DNA of 64,000 nt from contig JBMOEW010000006.1 of NCBI GenBank assembly GCA_049314555.1, forward strand, positions 34,253 to 98,252, read 5' to 3'. A program made the translations under genes and the position numbers. Shown piece by piece: positions 34,238 through 42,599 of the stretch (the stretch's first letter is position 1; each line of letters opens with the position of its first letter). Below the pieces are notes generated by a model. It saw only the letters and a list, made by a program, of their open reading frames with translations, searched no databases and was not told the origin of the DNA. The DNA comes from REEB509 sp049314555. Its GTDB lineage: Bacteria; Pseudomonadota; Alphaproteobacteria; Caulobacterales; Aquidulcibacteraceae.

Positions 34238-36286
34238 ATGTTTCGCAAGGCGGCATTTCTGTTTGGCCTGATCTCGGCCGCAACGCCCGCCTTCGCCAAC
34301 GAGGCCCCACAACCAGCCCCCACCGAGCCCACGACCAACGAAGCTGGCAGCACCATTTATCCGCCGGACTTCTTCGCCCAATATGCACCGCAAAACGCCC
34401 TCGACATGGTGGCCCGCGTACCAGGCTTTTCGGTCCGCGGCGGCGATGACCGTCGCGGCTTCGGTGCCGGCGGCAATGTGCTGATCGACGGCGAACGCCC
34501 CTCCTCCAAAAGCCAGGGCCTGCGCTCCATCCTCTCGCGCATCCCCGCCGGCAACGTGGAACGCCTGGAACTGATCCGCGGCGCCTCCGGCACGGATGCC
34601 TCCGGCCAGGGCCTGATCTTGAACGTGGTGCGCCGGGATGGCGGCGGCCAAGGCCTCTACGAAGTCAGCCTCGAACACACAGAAAACGGCCGCATTTCCC
34701 CCCGCGGCGAGGCCTCTTATGCCGGCTCCTTCGGCAGCACCGAATTCACCCTGGGTGTAGACCGCTACCTTGAAATGCGCCCGCAAGCTGGCGGCCGAAT
34801 TCTGCGCGACGCGCGAAACAACCTCACCGGCACCCGCTACGACGACACCCCCCGCACCTATCGCGAAACGGAAGTCAACGCGTCGCTGGAAACCCCAGCT
34901 TTCGGCGGCACGCTGCGCTTGAACGCCCAAGGCGGGCGCTGGCGCTTTGCCACCGATCTCGAATCCACCGGCTTCACCGCCGCCGGCGCACGCCGCGACG
35001 ACTTCACCCTGTCCATCGAAGACCGCGAACGCGGCCGCGAGTTCGGCGGCGATTGGGAACGCGATCTTGGCCCTATCACCCTTAAGCTCGTGGGCTTGGA
35101 CCGCGCGCACCGGTTCGCCTCCGATCAGTCCACCACCAACCGCGACGCCAACCGCCGCTTCACCGAACGCACCGAACAGTTCAACCGAACCCTAAAAACC
35201 GAGCGCATTGGAAGGATCACACTGAGCGGCTCGCCTTCCAGCACGCTCGATCTCGAAGCCGGCTTTGAAACCGCTTACAACAGCCTGGATCAAGCCCTGC
35301 GCCTATCAGAAGATTCCGGCGCTGGGTCCGTCGCCATCGCTTTGCCCTCCGCCAGCGTGCTGGTGGAAGAGGACCGCAGCGAGGCTTTCGCCCGATCAGT
35401 TTGGCGCCCGGCCCCCGCCTGGACAGTCGAAGCAGCCCTCAACGTTGAAACCTCCACCCTCACCCAATCCGGCGATACCACCCAAAGCACGGAACTCACC
35501 TATTGGAAGCCCTCGCTCCAGGTGTCGCGCACCTTCGGCGAACGCAACCAGCTGCGCCTTCGCGTTTATCGCGACGTCAGCCAGCTCGATTTTGGCGACT
35601 TTGTTTCCGTCAGTGAACTGAACGACGACCGCGTCGCTGCCGGCAACCCGGACCTGCGCCCCCAGGCCGATTGGCGCGTCGATGGCAAGCTGGAATTGCG
35701 CTGGGCAGAGCGCGGGGCCATGACCCTGGAGGTCAGCCGTCGCTTCATCGAAGACGCCTCAGACTCCGTCCCCGTTGGCGGCTTCGACGCCCCCGGCAAC
35801 ATCGGCGATGCCGACGTGCTCGAAATCGACCTGGAAACCCAATTCCCCCTTGATGGCTTCATGCCCAATGCCCTCTTGGAGATTCAAGCTGGCTGGACAA
35901 AGACCGAAGTCACCGATCCCGTCACCCGCCTCACCCGCTCGCTGTCCGGCTTCAGCGACACCTGGTGGGAAGTGGAATTCAGCCAAGAACTTCCCCAGCA
36001 CCGCCTGTCCTGGGGGGCCTCCATGTTCGCGCAGTCTGAAAATGAGCAGTTCCGGGTCGCGGAGCGCGAAACCTTCGAAGAAACCGGCTGGCTATCGGCC
36101 TACCTGGAAACCACCGCGATTGACGGCGTCAAGCTGCGGTTTTGGGGCGAAAACCTGCTGAACTTTGAAGTCCAACGCGAACGGCGATTCTTTACCCCAA
36201 ATCGCAACGGCAGCTTTGTGCGAAGCGAACAGCGCCAACGCCAGTTCGGCCCGCTTTTTGGCGTGACCCTGTCTGGAACGTTCTAA
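34238..36286 (+). CDS. TonB-dependent outer-membrane receptor
   Basis: A 682-residue protein. The signal peptide (MFRKAAFLFGLISAATPAFA) is followed by a short linker and the plug domain (YAPQNALDMVARVPGFSVRG ... NVLIDGERPSSKSQGLRSILSRIPAGNVERLELIRG). The rest is a beta-barrel rich in aromatic/charged strands ending FGVTLSGTF, with a terminal Phe as expected for outer-membrane insertion. The barrel resembles the OMP_b-brl_3 group. No siderophore or sugar genes flank it, so the substrate is open. Confidence 0.88.
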   Translation: MFRKAAFLFGLISAATPAFANEAPQPAPTEPTTNEAGSTIYPPDFFAQYAPQNALDMVARVPGFSVRGGDDRRGFGAGGNVLIDGERPSSKSQGLRSILSRIPAGNVERLELIRGASGTDASGQGLILNVVRRDGGGQGLYEVSLEHTENGRISPRGEASYAGSFGSTEFTLGVDRYLEMRPQAGGRILRDARNNLTGTRYDDTPRTYRETEVNASLETPAFGGTLRLNAQGGRWRFATDLESTGFTAAGARRDDFTLSIEDRERGREFGGDWERDLGPITLKLVGLDRAHRFASDQSTTNRDANRRFTERTEQFNRTLKTERIGRITLSGSPSSTLDLEAGFETAYNSLDQALRLSEDSGAGSVAIALPSASVLVEEDRSEAFARSVWRPAPAWTVEAALNVETSTLTQSGDTTQSTELTYWKPSLQVSRTFGERNQLRLRVYRDVSQLDFGDFVSVSELNDDRVAAGNPDLRPQADWRVDGKLELRWAERGAMTLEVSRRFIEDASDSVPVGGFDAPGNIGDADVLEIDLETQFPLDGFMPNALLEIQAGWTKTEVTDPVTRLTRSLSGFSDTWWEVEFSQELPQHRLSWGASMFAQSENEQFRVAERETFEETGWLSAYLETTAIDGVKLRFWGENLLNFEVQRERRFFTPNRNGSFVRSEQRQRQFGPLFGVTLSGTF

Positions 36287-36304
36287 ACAAGAACACAGTA
36301 AGCC

Positions 36305-36736
36305 TTAGTAATCGAACAGCTTCTTGTCGCGCTCAGACCGTCGTTTGGCCGCCGCCACGATCTGATCGGTGAGGCTCACCACATCGCCTGTCTTTGCTTT
36401 GCCGGCCGCATCCAGGTTGTGCTCCGCGATCAGCGCCTCGAGTGCCGCGGCCGACAGCCCCGCGACCGCAGCGCGCAATCCCCCTTCGCCATCCTTGGCA
36501 AACACCGCGTGCGGATTGAGCCCGCTTGGCGCAACCTCTGGTGCTGCATCGAACACGCTAGGCTCCGCCGGTTGCGTGCTTTCGGCCTCCACCTCCGCCA
36601 GCAGCCCCTCGTCCACCGCACGTCCAGACGCATGCACCCGAAACACCGCATCAAGCCGCTCGGCAAAGGCCGGGTTGCGTTTGGCCTCCCGGCGCACCTC
36701 CGCCAGAAACCGGTCGAGGGTGCGCGAAACGCTCAT
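36305..36736 (-). CDS. Uncharacterised partner of an orphan ParA
   Basis: A 143-residue protein whose ATG overlaps the parA stop (ATGA). The N-terminus is basic and helical (VSRTLDRFLAEVRREAKRNPAFAERLDAVF). A Pro-rich acidic linker follows, and the C-terminal part is helical with a basic end (TDQIVAAAKRRSERDKKLFDY). I do not recognise the family. ParA-type ATPases need a partner that stimulates ATP hydrolysis through a basic N-terminus, and the position and composition fit such a role. There is no ParB-like domain. Confidence 0.6.
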   Translation of the reverse strand: MSVSRTLDRFLAEVRREAKRNPAFAERLDAVFRVHASGRAVDEGLLAEVEAESTQPAEPSVFDAAPEVAPSGLNPHAVFAKDGEGGLRAAVAGLSAAALEALIAEHNLDAAGKAKTGDVVSLTDQIVAAAKRRSERDKKLFDY

Positions 36737-37608
36737 GCCGGTTGCGCCGCAAACGCCATTTTGGCCAGGAACTCTTCGCCAAGGCGAGCAACGATGCCCG
36801 CCATCGCCCCATATTTGCGATCAAACGACCGCGGTGTATCGGACCATTCCGCCGCCAGCGCGATATCCACATGCTGCGGGATCCGCACCCGAAACATTTC
36901 GTCGCCCAGATTGTCGGCCAACAGGTCCGCTTCCGATCGGTGGAGGCTCATGGTTTCATCATACTTGGTCGCCAGCACAAACAGGCGCGAGTCATCCCCC
37001 CGGCGCTCGTTGATCAAACGCAGCGCGCGCTTGCGGAAGGTGATCAAACCCAACCGCGACACATAATCCGGGATCGTCGGCACCAAGATCGCGTCCGCCG
37101 CAATCAATGCCGCCTCTGCGAACAAGGAAATCCCCGGCGGGCAGTCGATCAAGATCACGTCGTAGTCGTTGATCACCATCCGCAGGCCCTGCGCAAACCG
37201 CTCGCAGATCCACTTTTGGATGGCGTCGATGTGAAACCCGCGCTTCACGAAGCTTTCGATCATGTCGCGCTCGACGATGCGAAACTCCGGCGCGGCCGCC
37301 ACCAGATCCACATCCGGCTTGCCAATCAGATCCGAAACCCGCTTGTCCACAAGGCTCTTGAACGGCTTGGGCTTCAGCTGAAGGGCATAGGCCTCGAAAT
37401 AGAAATCGAGGGTGCGTTCGCTTTCCCGCAGGCCATCCCAGCGCTCCGGGCCGCCCACCATGATCGAGGCGTTCGTCTGTGGATCAAGGTCAATCACCAA
37501 CACTCGCTTGCGGTGGTGCAGCGCCAACGTTTCAGCGAGGCTCACCGTGGTGGTGGACTTGCCCACCCCGCCCTTCATGTTGATGACCGAAATCAGCTGC
37601 GCGGCCAT
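36733..37608 (-). CDS. ParA-family ATPase
   Basis: A 291-residue deviant-Walker ATPase starting at ATG 37608 (MAAQLISVINMKGGVGKSTTTVSLAE). The Walker A KGGVGKSTT has the signature Lys, Walker A' is VLVIDLDPQTNAS, and Walker B is YDVILIDCPPGIS. The C-terminus contains basic helices that may bind DNA non-specifically. It is not MipZ-like in its N-terminus, and no parB or origin features are adjacent. A role in positioning a protein cluster or plasmid-like cargo is inferred. Its partner gene follows with an ATGA overlap. Confidence 0.85.
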   Translation of the reverse strand: MAAQLISVINMKGGVGKSTTTVSLAETLALHHRKRVLVIDLDPQTNASIMVGGPERWDGLRESERTLDFYFEAYALQLKPKPFKSLVDKRVSDLIGKPDVDLVAAAPEFRIVERDMIESFVKRGFHIDAIQKWICERFAQGLRMVINDYDVILIDCPPGISLFAEAALIAADAILVPTIPDYVSRLGLITFRKRALRLINERRGDDSRLFVLATKYDETMSLHRSEADLLADNLGDEMFRVRIPQHVDIALAAEWSDTPRSFDRKYGAMAGIVARLGEEFLAKMAFAAQPA

Positions 37609-37800
37609 TCTGGCAACCCTTCTCAAACCCACCCGTTAAGGGTCTGGAAACTGAGATGAGACCGTGACTTTTTGGTTAAAGTGAGGAGGGCGCGCACCAC
37701 AAACATGTGTGCCGATCGCCGCGACTAGGCAAATTGACACAGCCCCGTCGCATACCGCTGCTACGTCCGCCCAACAAACGGTCACGGGCGGGCACCACGC

Positions 37801-39288
37801 ATGAGCACCCAAAACATCCGGTCAGGCATCCTCAAAGCGGTGATCGCGGGCATTGCTGGCCTGATGGCGATGGCGGCCACCCCCGCCCTGGCTCACGGCC
37901 CAGAAGACGGGCACGCCCACGCTATTCCCCCCTGGCAGGACGCCTCCCCCTGGCCAGATCGCATCGTTGCCACCTTGACCGCAGATCCCGCCCACGCGAT
38001 CGCCGTCACCTGGCGCACTGACGCGAGCGCCCCTAACGCTCAAGCCCAAATCGCCCGCGCCACCCCCGATGCCCGCTTCGACCAGTTCGCCGAAACCTAC
38101 ATGGCCCTGTCAGAGCCCCTGGATCTCACCCAAGTGCCCAACGCCGGCAGCCTGTTTGCCATCACGGACAATGCGGGCCTGGAGCCGGTGGTTTATCACA
38201 GCGTCACCTTCACCGATTTGGAACCGAACACGCTCTATGCCTACCGCGTACGCGGCGCTGAAAACGTCTGGAGCGAGTGGTTCCAGATCCGCACCGCCCC
38301 CACCGACGGCCCGGTGAGCTTCATCTACCTTGGCGATGCGCAAAACGGCATCCTCACCCATTGGGCGCGCACCGTGCGCCAGGCCTACGCCACCGCCCCC
38401 CACGCAGGCTTCATCCTGCACGCCGGCGATCTGGTAGACCGCGGCTCGCGCGACTTTGAATGGGCTCAGTGGTTCCGCGCTGTTGGCTTTATCCACGCCA
38501 TGGTTCCCGCCGCACCTGTGGCGGGCAATCACGAGTATTTCCGGGTTGGTTTGCCTGAAGCAGAGGCCCAGCGCCTCCTGTCGATCCTCTGGCGCCCACA
38601 ATGGACGCTACCCCAAACGCCAGCCCTGCAAGCCAACCTCCAAGAGACAGTTTACGAGGTTCGCTACACACGCGACCTCCACATTTTTGTCCTGGACACC
38701 CAAGGCCCAGACCTGGAAGCCCAGGCCGCCTGGCTCAACACCCGCCTGCAAGCCAGCGATGCCCGCTGGCGCGTGGTGTCGTTTCACCATCCGGTGTTTT
38801 CCTCCGGCCGTGATCGCGACGACGTGCGCCGCCGCGAGATCCTGTTGCCCGTGCTGCGGGCCAACAACGTAGACCTCGTGCTCCAGGGCCATGACCACAC
38901 CTACGCGCGCGGTGCCCTTGCCCCCCAAACGCCGCAGCGCACCGCAGAGGTCGGCACCGAGGGCGGGATCGGCCCGATGTTTGTGAACTCAGTGTCTGGC
39001 GCGAAGATGTACAACTGGCGCGAAAATCGCTGGGACGATTACGCCGACGAAGGCGTCACCCTGGACCGGTTGGCCGAAAACACCCAGTTCTATCAGGTGA
39101 TCGACATCGACGGCCCGCGCCTCACCTACCGCGCGTTCACCGCCGATGGGCAACTCTATGATGCCTTCATGATGGAAAAGGACGCCGCCGGCGCGCGCCG
39201 CCTGCTGCAAGGCCCCGTCAGCACGATGGGCGAACGGCGCTTTGAAAACACCTTCCCCTACCCCGGCACCGACGGCTTAAACAACTAA
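37801..39288 (+). CDS. Exported purple-acid-phosphatase-like metallophosphoesterase
   Basis: A 495-residue protein with a signal peptide (about 15-35, AVIAGIAGLMAMAATPALA). The N-terminal Ig-like domain is typical of purple acid phosphatases (PDRIVATLTADPAHAIAVTWRTD). The metal motifs appear in order: YLGDAQNG, HAGDLVDRG, VAGNHEYF, VSFHHPVF and QGHDHTYARG. The dinuclear site should hydrolyse phosphomonoesters in the periplasm. The usual metal-ligand Tyr after the second Asp (GDxxY) is replaced in GDLVDRG, so the metal content may differ from plant enzymes. Confidence 0.87.
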   Translation: MSTQNIRSGILKAVIAGIAGLMAMAATPALAHGPEDGHAHAIPPWQDASPWPDRIVATLTADPAHAIAVTWRTDASAPNAQAQIARATPDARFDQFAETYMALSEPLDLTQVPNAGSLFAITDNAGLEPVVYHSVTFTDLEPNTLYAYRVRGAENVWSEWFQIRTAPTDGPVSFIYLGDAQNGILTHWARTVRQAYATAPHAGFILHAGDLVDRGSRDFEWAQWFRAVGFIHAMVPAAPVAGNHEYFRVGLPEAEAQRLLSILWRPQWTLPQTPALQANLQETVYEVRYTRDLHIFVLDTQGPDLEAQAAWLNTRLQASDARWRVVSFHHPVFSSGRDRDDVRRREILLPVLRANNVDLVLQGHDHTYARGALAPQTPQRTAEVGTEGGIGPMFVNSVSGAKMYNWRENRWDDYADEGVTLDRLAENTQFYQVIDIDGPRLTYRAFTADGQLYDAFMMEKDAAGARRLLQGPVSTMGERRFENTFPYPGTDGLNN

Positions 39289-39701
39289 CAGGACCATTGA
39301 CCAACGGCGATCTAACGAGGCCGAAAAAAAACGCTAGCTTTCGCCACCTTGGAAACGGGCACCCGCCAGAAAAGAGCGCCACGTCGGTTAATCGTGGCGT
39401 CCGCGGCTGGTCCGAAATTTCAGAAATCGCCGTTCGACGAAAATGGAACGCAAGGTAAGCGACCGGTAAACCAGCAATAAAAAAAGATTATGTCGTCTTG
39501 TTTCTTCAAAAAAAACTCCAAAGCAAGACCGGAAAACTCAAGTGTTATTGTAGCCCAATCTCTGATCCCAAACCTGGATTTTGGGTTAATTTACCTTAAC
39601 CTCAAACAGAAATGCAGCCAGCTCAAGCTTAGAACTCACTTTAACTTTATGGTTACCGTTGAGGAACCAAAACGACTGCCGGAAAGCCGGAGTACACAGT
39701 C
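39289..39701 (+). other. AT-rich intergenic region before the chemoreceptor
   Basis: No gene is convincing in these 413 bases. The stretch 39480-39660 is clearly richer in A and T than the flanking genes, as expected for a promoter. TTAA occurs at 39586-39589 and again at 39596-39599 (spacing 6, followed by C), and TTAAC occurs at 39641. These resemble CtrA half-sites (consensus TTAA-N7-TTAA), but the spacing is one short. Confidence 0.4.
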
Positions 39702-41372
39702 ATGGCGAAGTCGATTCGATCGTTAGTGGTTTGGGCCGGAGCGGCAAGTGTTTCGATTTCCGCCGTGATCGCAGCGATCGGAATACAGCAGATCAGCACG
39801 CTTTCGGGTGCCCTGTCGGAATCGACAAAGACGCTGGAAGCGCTCCGTCGGCACGTCGAAGGCGACATGTTGCACGACGGCTTGCGCGCCGATGTTCTGG
39901 CCGCGCTGTCCAATCCCGCTGAAACAGGCCTGCCCCTCGAGCAGGTGGCAGCCGATACCGCCGAGCACGCCGCCTGGTTCCGTCGCCTTGTGGAAGAGAA
40001 TCGCACTGCCGGCCTTTCTCCGGAGATTCAATCAGCCCTTGCGGGCGTCGAGCCCGCCCTCGACGCCTACATCGAAGCAGCAACTGAGATCGTCCGCCTT
40101 GCCGGCACGGATCGGGCCGCAGCGGTGGCTGCATTGCCGCGGTTCCAAGAGAGGTTCGAGGCGCTTGAAGTCAGCATGGAGGCGACCTCCGATCAGATCC
40201 AGCTGACCGCCAATCAAGATGCAGAGGCCGCCCATCAGGTTTCGGCCTGGGCACCGATTATCCTCATCGCGGCACTGGCAGGTGCGATCGCCCTGTTGAT
40301 CACGCTGCTCGCCCTGGCCAACAAACATGTGATCCGCCCCATTTCAGATCTCACAGACACCATGGCGCAACTTTCCAACGACAAGCTTGATATCGAGCTG
40401 CCACACCAGGGCCGGCAAGATGAACTCGGACATATGGCACGGGCCCTCGCCCACTTCCGGGATGCAGCCCTCGATCGCCGCGCGCTCCAGGCGCAAAACC
40501 AATCCGCCACCATTGAGTTGGAGCGCGCAAACCGAACCGCGTCCCTCATTCAGACCTTTGAAGCGGAACTGGCGGGCGTCCTATCGGTGCTCGACACCAC
40601 CTTCCGCGACATGGAAAACAGCGCGAACGCCCTGGTGTCTGTGAACGCATCCGCGCAATCACAGGCCAGCGACTCGAGCTCTTCGGCCAATGCCGCCGCC
40701 ACCAACGTTCAAAACATCGCAGCCGCAGCCGAAGAGCTGACGGCCTCGATCAACGACATCTCGCGCTCTATGACGCAGTCGTGCCGCATCGCCGGCGACG
40801 CCTTCCAACTGGGCCAGGACGCTGACGAGTCCGTGCAAAGCTTGGCGCAAGCGGCCGACGCAATCGGACAAGTGGTCTCGATGATTGGCGACATCGCTGC
40901 CCAAACAAATCTGCTTGCGTTGAACGCCACCATCGAAGCGGCGCGCGCCGGCGAAAGCGGGCGCGGATTCGCCGTTGTCGCAGCGGAAGTGAAAACCCTG
41001 GCCAGCCAGACCGCTTCAGCCACCGAAAACATCACCAAGCGCATCGCCGAAGTGCAAGCCGGCACCCAACGCACGGTTCAAGCCGTGCGAACGGTCGTTG
41101 GCATGATCGAAAGGGTCCAGGCCCTCAGCGATGAAACCGCCACCTCCGCCAACCAGCAGGCGGCAGCGACACAGGGCATATCCGTCGACGTCGCCATCGC
41201 CGCTGAATCAGTGGCGAGCGCCGCCTCCAGCGCCGAGAGCGTACACAGCGCAACAAGCAAAGCCGGCACCCTTGGCACTCAAGTCATGGAGCGCGCCCAC
41301 AGTGTGCAAAATCAGTCCGAACGCCTGCGTGAAGCTGCCGCCGGCTTCTTCCGTGCTTTGAAGGTCGCCTGA
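39702..41372 (+). CDS. Methyl-accepting chemotaxis protein
   Basis: A 556-residue transmembrane chemoreceptor. Helix 1 (about 7-30) and helix 2 (about 183-206 WAPIILIAALAGAIALLITLLALA) flank a periplasmic helical sensor of about 150 residues. A HAMP domain follows (VIRPISDLTDTMAQLSNDKLD). The signalling hairpin tip is IGDIAAQTNLLALNATIEAARAGESGRGFAVVAAEVKTLA. There is no CheR-binding pentapeptide at the C-terminus. The stop overlaps the porin gene's ATG by one base, so the two are translationally coupled. The ligand is unknown. Confidence 0.92.
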   Translation: MAKSIRSLVVWAGAASVSISAVIAAIGIQQISTLSGALSESTKTLEALRRHVEGDMLHDGLRADVLAALSNPAETGLPLEQVAADTAEHAAWFRRLVEENRTAGLSPEIQSALAGVEPALDAYIEAATEIVRLAGTDRAAAVAALPRFQERFEALEVSMEATSDQIQLTANQDAEAAHQVSAWAPIILIAALAGAIALLITLLALANKHVIRPISDLTDTMAQLSNDKLDIELPHQGRQDELGHMARALAHFRDAALDRRALQAQNQSATIELERANRTASLIQTFEAELAGVLSVLDTTFRDMENSANALVSVNASAQSQASDSSSSANAAATNVQNIAAAAEELTASINDISRSMTQSCRIAGDAFQLGQDADESVQSLAQAADAIGQVVSMIGDIAAQTNLLALNATIEAARAGESGRGFAVVAAEVKTLASQTASATENITKRIAEVQAGTQRTVQAVRTVVGMIERVQALSDETATSANQQAAATQGISVDVAIAAESVASAASSAESVHSATSKAGTLGTQVMERAHSVQNQSERLREAAAGFFRALKVA

Positions 41373-42541
41373 TGCAAAATTCTGGAAAACTTGCCGCCGC
41401 CGCCGCTGCAGTCGTTGCCGCCGCAACCCCCGCTTTCGCGCAAACGCCGCTAGCCACGGTATCTGCCGAATACACCGCTGAAGTGATCGGCCCCGTCGAT
41501 GGCGCATCAACACAGCGCGGTCGGTTTTTGGACAACCTATCCATCGAAGCAGGCCTAAACTTAGAACGCGCCATCGGCTGGCAAGGGGCTGCGCTAAACC
41601 TGCACCTGCTCAATAATTCCGGTGGCGAACCCAACCAAGACGTGGGTTCCCTGGAAGGCGTTTCCAACATCGAAGTGGCTCGCCATCGCGCCAAGGTTTT
41701 CGAGTTCTGGCTCGAACAGCAGGCAGGCAGGCACAACTTCGTCGTTGGCTTCTACGACCTCAACCGAGACTTCTACGCCACGGAATCTGCGGGCCTTTTG
41801 CTGGCTCCGCCATTCGGCATCGGCTCAGAAATTGCCGCAACCGGCACCAACGGCCCGTCGATCTTCCCTTCCAGCGCCTTAGGAGCCCGTTGGCACGTCG
41901 CACCTTCCTCTAGCACCTATGTGCAAACGGCCGTCTTTGACGCCAGCGCAGGTGTCTTGGGCGACCCAGACGACATCTCAGGCAGCTTTGAAAACGGAGC
42001 TCTGCTGATTGGCGAAGCTGGCATCACAAAAAGCGGCAAACTGGCGCTAGGCCTGTGGAGCTCCACGCAGGCGCAACCCGATATCCGCGACCTGACCTCA
42101 ACCGGCGACCCGGCCGATGCAGACGCCCGCGGTGCCTATCTTTTGGCAGAGCACGATGTCTTGGACCGTGCACCCGGCACGATCACTGCCTTTGTCCGCG
42201 CGGGCCTGTCCGACGGCGATACCACTGACTTTGAAGGTGGCTGGCAAACCGGCTTCAATTGGTCTGGCTTTTCAGCCTCCCGCCCCGATGCCGTGGCAGC
42301 CCTGGGTCTGCGACATGGCGCGATTTCACCCAAGGCTCGCGACAACATGCGCGATGCCGGGATGGATCCAAGCACAGGTGAGTATGGCTTGGAGCTGACC
42401 TTCGCCGATCAAATCACGCCGTGGCTGTCGGTCCAACCGGATCTTCAGCTGATCTGGAACCCCGGCGCAGACGATCAGGCAGACACCATCACCGTGCTTG
42501 GCGTGCGTGCCGCGATCGCGCTAGACCGCACCTGGGACTAA
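41372..42541 (+). CDS. OprB-like carbohydrate-selective porin
   Basis: A 389-residue outer-membrane protein. The signal peptide (KLAAAAAAVVAAATPAFAQ) is followed by beta strands with family features: AEYTAEVIGPVDG, LDNLSIEAGLNLERAIGWQGAALNLHLLNNSGGEPN and FEFWLEQQAGRHNFVVGFYDLNRDFYATE. The C-terminal strand ends VRAAIALDRTWD, without a terminal Phe. OprB porins pass sugars. Its start overlaps the chemoreceptor stop (TGATG). It is followed by a strong terminator. Confidence 0.83.
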   Translation: MQNSGKLAAAAAAVVAAATPAFAQTPLATVSAEYTAEVIGPVDGASTQRGRFLDNLSIEAGLNLERAIGWQGAALNLHLLNNSGGEPNQDVGSLEGVSNIEVARHRAKVFEFWLEQQAGRHNFVVGFYDLNRDFYATESAGLLLAPPFGIGSEIAATGTNGPSIFPSSALGARWHVAPSSSTYVQTAVFDASAGVLGDPDDISGSFENGALLIGEAGITKSGKLALGLWSSTQAQPDIRDLTSTGDPADADARGAYLLAEHDVLDRAPGTITAFVRAGLSDGDTTDFEGGWQTGFNWSGFSASRPDAVAALGLRHGAISPKARDNMRDAGMDPSTGEYGLELTFADQITPWLSVQPDLQLIWNPGADDQADTITVLGVRAAIALDRTWD

Positions 42542-42562
42542 ACCGCGTTAGGTCGCAAAACC

Positions 42563-42599
42563 CCGCCGCTGCTCTAACCGGCAAGCGGCGGCGCTTTTT
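42563..42599 (+). terminator. Intrinsic terminator after the chemoreceptor-porin operon
   Basis: CCGCCGCT and AGCGGCGG form a perfect 8-base stem around a 13-base loop, followed by CGC and five Ts. It overlaps the 3' end of the convergent gor gene. Confidence 0.8.

Noticed and set aside
36733..37608. Chromosomal parAB locus or plasmid origin
   Set aside because: No ParB, no parS-like inverted repeats and no replication initiator nearby. The ParA is of an orphan type.
39490..39726. 78-codon frame before the chemoreceptor
   Set aside because: Low-complexity, Lys/Ser-rich translation of an AT-rich promoter region, no ribosome site, and it overlaps the receptor start.
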